The notes beneath the pieces were generated by a model. The model saw nothing but the letters and a program-made list of their open reading frames with translations, made no database searches and was not told where the DNA came from. A stretch of 64,000 nucleotides of DNA from Leucocoprinus leucothites (taxonomy: Eukaryota; Basidiomycota; Agaricomycetes; Agaricales; Agaricaceae). The stretch covers positions 1,922,001 to 1,986,000 of the forward strand of contig JAACJO010000004.1 of NCBI GenBank assembly GCA_013368445.1. Reading direction: 5' to 3'. Shown here piece by piece: positions 58,905 to 64,000 of this stretch. The position numbers and the translations under genes are program-made. Position 1 is the stretch's first letter, and each line of letters begins with the position of its first letter.

Positions 58905-60067
58905 ATGTCTACGTGGTTCGTGGACGGTATTAAGAAGTTCAGAAATGATGATATCATCATTGGGTATGAAGATAAATGTTCGTAGTTTAGTCCGGCGTCG
59001 TTGCTGAAACACCTATGCTATAGCTTTGTTGGTCCAGCAGGAGCTGGAAAAAGTCATGTAAGAGGGTAGATCAGGAGTTTGGATGTCAACAAAAGGAGCT
59101 CACTGAGGAGAAAGTTTGTAGACCTCCTAACGGGGCAGCCTGGTCGTCGTACTGGCCACACGTTGGACGCTACTACCACTCAGGTCAGCGCTGTTCGCGT
59201 CAAACATCCGAAATACGGAGATCGGATTGTTCTGGTGGACACGCCCGGTTTTAACGAGTCCATCAGCTCGTCCACTCAAGTAATGCAGATGACCAACCGT
59301 TGGCTTCAGAAAACGTACGCCAAATTCACAAGAGCTGGGTTTGCTGATAGCGCTAACATATTACCATCAGATATAAGAAAGGCATCAAGCTCAATGGGCT
59401 CGTCTATCTGCACCGAATCACGGACAACCGCGTGACAGACCCCTTGAAGAGTCTCTGCATGTTCAGAGAGCTGTGCGGAGAGTCCGCTATGGCGCAAGTC
59501 GTCCTCGTGTCAACGATGTGGGAAGAGCTTGTGCTCGATGATGGAATGACGAGAGAGAAGGAACTCGAGGAGCATTACTGGAAGCCCCTGATTGAGCGAG
59601 GCTCAAAGCTCGATCGCCTGACGAGAAGTGATCCAGAGGACGCCTGGCGAATCGTCAGCCAGCTGATAAGACGGAATGAGGCCAAGGCGATTGCACGGCT
59701 CCAGGATGAATTACTTAGTCTCGGGTCGACGCTCCAAAATTCGTACACTGGCAGAACACTACAAGAATCGCTTCATAGGGCGCTTGCAGAACAAAAAAGT
59801 TCACTGAGACAAGTGCTTGCCCAGAGTCGGGGGCCTAGCGACCCAGCGCTCTCTAAGAGATTGGCCAAGGAGTATACTAAATGCGAAGAGCAGACTCGGA
59901 AGGCGTTTGAGGAAATACGAAAGCTGAAATATGATATTGGGGTAGAGATATCGGTTGTGTTTTGTGGGAAATCCAATCGGGCGGTACGCCATGCTGCTGA
60001 TCATCTGGTTGGCGTTCCAAGTGACAACCTTTTCAGGCGAGCATTAAACTTGAATGCACATAGTTGA
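58905..60067 (+). CDS. P-loop GTPase (AIG1/G-domain-like), copy 2
   Basis: Intact paralogue of the GTPase at 42.7 kb, without a kinase behind it. Exons 58905-58963, 59024-59057, 59115-59314 and 59371 onward; exons 2 and 3 are exactly 34 and 200 nt as in copy 1, with introns at the same codons. G1 is FVGPAGAGKS (residues 21-30), G3 DRIVLVDTPGF, then KLNGLVYLHRITDNR, VVLVSTMWEE and WKPLIERGSKLDRL. A charged helical region follows (LQESLHRALAEQKSSLRQVL, KRLAKEYTKCEEQTRKAFEE). The frame runs to TGA at 60067. A GTACGC/TTTTCAG intron near 59983-60036 would instead end the protein at TAG 60061-60063. Function presumed signalling; family members have no known substrate. Confidence 0.82.
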
Positions 60068-60186
60068 CTGCGACATGGCTGAATATCCATGACATCACTC
60101 CTAATTTATCATGTTGTTATGAGCTACTCCAGTACAAGAGATAAAAGGGAAAGTTTCTTAATTGCGTTCTGATTGCCCCAACCAAT

Positions 60187-61645
60187 TCACCATCCTCTTG
60201 CCGCATATTCTTCAAGTATATCCTTCGTGGTTTCTGCCATACTCCTATACTGCAATTCGGGGCCTAGTATGCGAAGCGCTTTGGAGTTGTCATAAGTAAG
60301 TTGTCGGTTCCTCTCAACGTCTGGAAATCCTTTAGGGAGGAAACCGTTGAACTGTTGATGGTGTGGAAATTCGTGGAACTTCAGCGGGGAGCGATGAGTG
60401 GACGCTATGTCGACTAAGGGACCAAGTCAGTAGAGAGTGAAAGTTATCACCACCGACATACGCCAATCTTGCCAAACGAAAGGGCCTAGATAGGTTAAGA
60501 ATTGAATAACCTTAATCCCAGGCTAAAGCGAGGCAGCTCACCAGCGGAGACGATCAAACGCTCCCCCCCAGCCTCAGGTTTCTGTAGTGCAAGTACGTGT
60601 GCCAAGGCTACATCTCTAACATCAACATACGAGTTGAAAACGGTGACAGATTGCTTTGTAGGTGGGTTGGCAATCACAAAGTCCCACCACATCTTGGTTG
60701 TAGCATTTAGTTGAGATGGGTCTTTGAACTCGTTGAGGGCAGGCTAAAAACCATACAACTCATGTTAAGCACGACGATGACCCATTGAAAGGGAACTACA
60801 AACACCAAATACCTACTGAAGAGGTTAATCACGGAATACGCATATAGCTGCCCGAAAACTCACAAATGGTGGGTTAATCGTAGCGACATCCCAGGGGACG
60901 TTGTTCTTATGCTCTTCGTAATACTCCCAAATGGCTGCTTGCAGGTAAATCTTGTAGGATATGAGGCTCGATTATAGTTTACCTTTCTCGGCGAGAGTTT
61001 TGGATGCGCGATATTTGTGCATCGGCAAGGCTTGTTTCCCAAGTCTGTCCACTTCTTCGACGGATGCGGTATTCCAGTCAGATTCACTGAATATGGTCGG
61101 CTCTGATACGGGGTTCAAGATAGCAGCGGCGGAAGATGTGAACACGATGCGTTTCAACAAACTCCTTAAAAAATAGTTTGAGCTCGAGTAATAGAACCAC
61201 CATGAAGACGATAAGGTACCCTTGATTTGACGCGCTTTTGAGGATGCCGAGCGTACCAGCTATCGCAGGACCGATTAAGTCTTGTGGGTCATCAGCGTCG
61301 AGTATGACAGGCGAAGCCATGTGGATAATGCCGTTTACACCGTCCACGGCGGAATCAAATGCTCCCTCCTGAAAAAATGGACACGTTAAGGCTGTATCCA
61401 AGTATTCGCGTGAATACACAAGTAGCTGCCCTCACCTTGCTGATATCGTTGATAGTCACGAACTCCAGTTTCCCATTGCGAACGAAATCGGAGAACGTTT
61501 TCTCCATATCTTTTGCTCTGTCCTGCGAGCGCACTGTTCCTCTGACAGCGTACCCACTCTTGAGAAGTGTGTCTACGACCCACATCGCAATGTAGCCATT
61601 GGACCCAGTGACTAGAATCTTTGAGGGTGGGATGGTGATAACCAT
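60187..61645 (-). CDS. Extended SDR, dihydroflavonol-4-reductase/CCR-like reductase
   Basis: NAD(P)H-dependent reductase of carbonyl compounds, related to yeast Gre2/Grp2. The ATG at 61643-61645 starts MVITIPPSKILVTGSNGYIA; the Rossmann TGxxGYI motif is at residues 12-18. VDTLLKSGYAVRGTVRS, AVDGVNGIIHMASPV and RIVFTSSAAAIL (Ser) follow. The catalytic Tyr-Lys pair is HKYRASKTLAEK. Later exons hold VDVRDVALAHVLALQKPEAG and GERLIVSAG. The last exon ends LTYDNSKALRILG, MAETTKDILEEYAARGW and TGA 60187-60189. At least five introns are present. Length and motifs are complete; the substrate is not predictable from sequence. Confidence 0.9.
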
Positions 61646-62049
61646 TGTCGTAGGACAATACCCCAGAAAGATAGCATGATAAGAGCTTTCCTTGGGGTCT
61701 CATCATAAATGGAGAAAGAGAAATGTCAGCTTTAAGCTTTTCTTCTGATGCAGATGGAAGACAAGATAAATCAATCAAAGGACCCTGCAAACCATGATAC
61801 AAGAACAATTCTCTCATGCACAAAATCACATACACAAAGTGGCACAAATCCATAACCTAGCTCAGGTTATTTATGATTCTCTGACCAACATTAACCTAAA
61901 TAGAATTATGACCAATGTATGTACAAAAGTAATTCAAGATAAAGATTGCAGCATATGGGCTATACATTTCCTTTTACCAGGTCTTGCCAGCATGTCCAAT
62001 GACCGTAGCATGAGCCCAAATAAAGAGAAAGCAATCCCCTAAAGGAGAT
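61646..62049. other. Spacer between reductase promoter and U2 3' end
   Basis: No coding sequence supported. An AT-rich stretch flanks the U2 3' end. Confidence 0.45.
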
Positions 62050-62240
62050 CCCCCGACGACATAAGCCAGTAGTGCAGCGGCGGAGTCATCGCGCCCAAGT
62101 CGTGCAAGCAGAGGACGAGGGTCTGGGGCGGCAAAAATTAGATAACCAATAATGGGGGCGGTGCCCCCATAATAGTGGTTAAACTATTAAGAACAGATAC
62201 TACACTTGATCTAAGCCAAAAGGCCAGAGTGGTAAGGAAT
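62050..62240 (-). ncRNA. U2 spliceosomal snRNA
   Basis: Core RNA of the U2 snRNP, which pairs with the intron branch point. The minus strand reads GGCCTTTTGGCTTAGATCAA from about 62224, the universally conserved 5' part, then GTGTAGTATCTGTTC (branch-point pairing GUAGUA, at about 62191-62205). Stem IIa/b with GGGGGCACCGCCCCC lies at 62155-62170 and the Sm site AATTTTTG at 62132-62139. A 3' stem CGATGAC/GTCGTCG (62054-62060 with 62087-62093) fits stem IV. The 191-nt length matches U2. The 5' end is placed at 62240 from the TATA spacing and may be off by a few nt. Intact elements suggest a functional gene. Confidence 0.95.
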
Positions 62241-62258
62241 CACCACGTAGAGGTGGGG

Positions 62259-62266
62259 TTTATATA
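62259..62266 (-). promoter_or_regulatory. TATA box of U2 snRNA gene
   Basis: TATATAAA on the minus strand, 19-26 bp upstream of the assigned U2 5' end, as expected for a Pol II-transcribed snRNA gene in fungi. Confidence 0.75.
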
Positions 62267-62489
62267 GGTTTGCGCGGCGCGCACGGACCATGCGAGTCTT
62301 CTCAATCACGTGCATTTTTCCAATCAGAATGAGCGTTTGTAGATCACTTTAGAGTCATTTGAACGCTGAACGATAAGAGCTCAGCTTGAAGCTCCGAGTG
62401 GTCTGTGGGGCGAGAAATATCTAAGCAAGGATTAAGGATAACTACACCCTAAACGTATTCCTCAAAGAAGCCACAGTTACTCCTGTAAC

Positions 62490-64000
62490 TCATGCCTTTG
62501 TGTCCAAAACATGTTCTCTCAGCCATTTAACTGTATGACACAAGGCATCTAACGAAGATACCTTCCCCTCATATCCTAACCCACCCTTTTCCACGGGCAT
62601 TCGAATGAGCGAATCGTCGTAAAAAAGATCGACCAGCACAGACTGATGCGAGGCGGGCTGCAGCTTTATAAGATCTCCTCCAACTCGTGGAAGAAGCTTC
62701 TGCAGAACTGGAAATTGGTGATACAAGAGCTCATACCCCTCTATGCAATGAGAGAAGAGGTACATGAATGTGGGCGAAAGATTGAAAAAAGTGGTCTTCC
62801 CGCCACTCAGAATATTCATGGCCATAGCCAAATCACCAAAACGGCAAGGAGGACCAACGACCAAGTAGGCATGACCACCAACATCCTTCCCGCCACGCTG
62901 TGCTTCCAAGAGACGCTGCTCGTAGAGAAGGTGCGCTGAGACACAGTCTTCGATGTGGAGAAGATGCTGTACAGTATCTCCGCTCCATAACGGATTCAAT
63001 GGTCGACTGAGCAATCCAAGGAAGACAGGATCTTGGCGTGTTGGTCCGAAAATTATAGCACCCGGTCTAATGATACCAGTGCGAAGCTTCCCGTCGTTTG
63101 CCTGCAGGAAAGCCTGATGAGCATGACACAAACGTGAGCACTCCTTTCCTAGTTCACCTTATCTGCATTCCGAACTAATAGTTCTGCTCGGAACTTCGTC
63201 TCGGCATAGTTAGAAGTAAAGTCACGGTGCGTTCTGTATCGCCATATCACATCGCCCTTCCCCTCTGCTTCGCCTTCATCTGTGACAATTTGGGTGCATT
63301 TTTCACTCCTCTTGAACTCCCATGGGAATGAGAAAAGGCGCGCAGGCCTTGTCCCAACAGTGGCTGATGAGGTGTAGATAAGGATGTCCGCACTAGCTGC
63401 TTTACATGCGTCAATCACGTTTCTAGTGCCTCCCATATTGACTGCTACGCTGCGAGGAAGGAACGTCGTATGGCGCTCAAAATATCTGATCGTTGCAGCG
63501 CAATGGAAAACAGTCAGACCAGCCGAACGACCGTTATTCCTTGTCCAAGCTTTCGTGAAGGAGGAAACTATGGAGCCATAGTCAGTTACGTCTGTTTTGA
63601 CATATTCCACCCCTGCAGCAAGATGCTCCAGCTGTTCGGGAAGAGTAGGCGCCTGTAAGTCCACAATACGGATGTTTCCTGGTTCCTCGCCGCGCTTCAA
63701 GAGCCTGGCTACAATCCAGCTTCCAATGAATCCAGTCTGAGTCAAATCAAAAGTCACCATGTATTGCTGACCACGAAATGATGCCGAGATAGAACGTACC
63801 CCGCCCACCACAATATACCTGCGACCAGTCTTCGCATGAGGGTCCCGTCTGAAGAGTGATGCCTCTACTTCGCTAATTTTCTCTGCTGCTTGCTTCACCT
63901 GTAAAGGGGTCCACGAGGAGAAATTAGGATGAGGCGGCGAAGACTGTTTATAGAGCTTGTCATTATGCCATATGAAGTAGAGGAACGCAAGAAGCGCGAG
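62490..64000 (-). CDS. 3-beta-hydroxysteroid dehydrogenase/isomerase-like SDR, 5' end cut by window edge
   Basis: Extended SDR of the 3-beta-HSD / sterol-4-alpha-carboxylate dehydrogenase (ERG26-like) group. The frame enters at the right edge with a membrane segment (LALLAFLYFIWHND), so the start lies outside. Then come YIVVGG, an intron, and TGFIGSWIVARLLKRGEEPG (the TGxxGFIG Rossmann motif). GVEYVKTDVTDYGSI, TVFHCAATIRYFERHT, VNMGGTRNVIDACKAASADI and LIYTSSATV follow. The catalytic Tyr-Lys is YAETKFRAE. After an intron near 63150-63107 come GIIRPGAIIFGPTRQDPVFL, VQHLLHIEDCVSAHLL and VKWLREHVLDTKA, with TAG at 62490. Membrane anchoring fits an ER sterol or lipid enzyme. The exact substrate is unknown. 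Confidence 0.88.

Noticed and set aside
1..64000. CRISPR arrays, bacterial operons or riboswitches
   Set aside because: The window is eukaryotic nuclear DNA; no regularly spaced repeats were seen.

Overview
The window is a eukaryotic nuclear contig, most likely from an Agaricomycete (mushroom-forming Basidiomycota). Almost every gene is cut by several 45-70 nt GT-AG introns and some exons are only 12-18 nt. Protein families are fungal: an aquaglyceroporin array, a GPI-anchored Ser/Thr-rich secreted protein, a type I metacaspase, a GH5 exo-glucanase, an F-box protein, and an expanded P-loop GTPase/kinase set. The genus assignment is inference. There is no prokaryotic signal.

Layout. 1-9.9 kb: exportin-T (minus, runs off the left edge), a 744-aa unknown protein (plus), a possibly decayed membrane-protein gene (minus) and an MDR alkenal-reductase-like gene (minus). 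10.3-16.9 kb: three tandem minus-strand aquaglyceroporin genes whose NPA boxes have diverged from one another. 16.9-19.3 kb is gene-free as far as I can see. 19.3-24.0 kb is a compact housekeeping block: complex I NUXM-like subunit (minus) divergent from SART1/Snu66 (plus), which converges on RNase H2 subunit A (minus). 24.4-31.4 kb is sparse: two related small Pro-rich genes and an F-box gene. 31.5-35.2 kb holds a large AGC-like protein kinase.

35.2-45.7 kb is the most unusual part. It has a CT-rich tract, a broken inverted copy of a P-loop GTPase, a 17-exon type I metacaspase that is almost invisible in simple ORF scans, an intact G-domain GTPase, and directly behind it a TKL-like kinase that may be the C-terminal half of the same protein. 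A second intact copy of the GTPase, with the same internal intron pattern, lies at 58.9-60.1 kb. A caspase-like protease, a signalling GTPase and a kinase side by side suggest a regulated cell death or self/non-self response module. That functional link is inference only.

46-64 kb is again gene-dense: GH5 exo-glucanase (minus) divergent from a coiled-coil protein (plus), SQT1/AAMP-like WD40 protein (minus), two-domain protein disulfide isomerase (plus), endonuclease/exonuclease/phosphatase-family protein (plus), GPI-anchored protein (plus), GTPase copy 2 (plus), a dihydroflavonol-reductase-like SDR (minus), the spliceosomal U2 snRNA (minus) and a 3-beta-HSD-like SDR cut by the right edge (minus).

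Exon boundaries were read by hand from splice consensus and frame continuity. Where only the gene span is given, internal exons are approximate.
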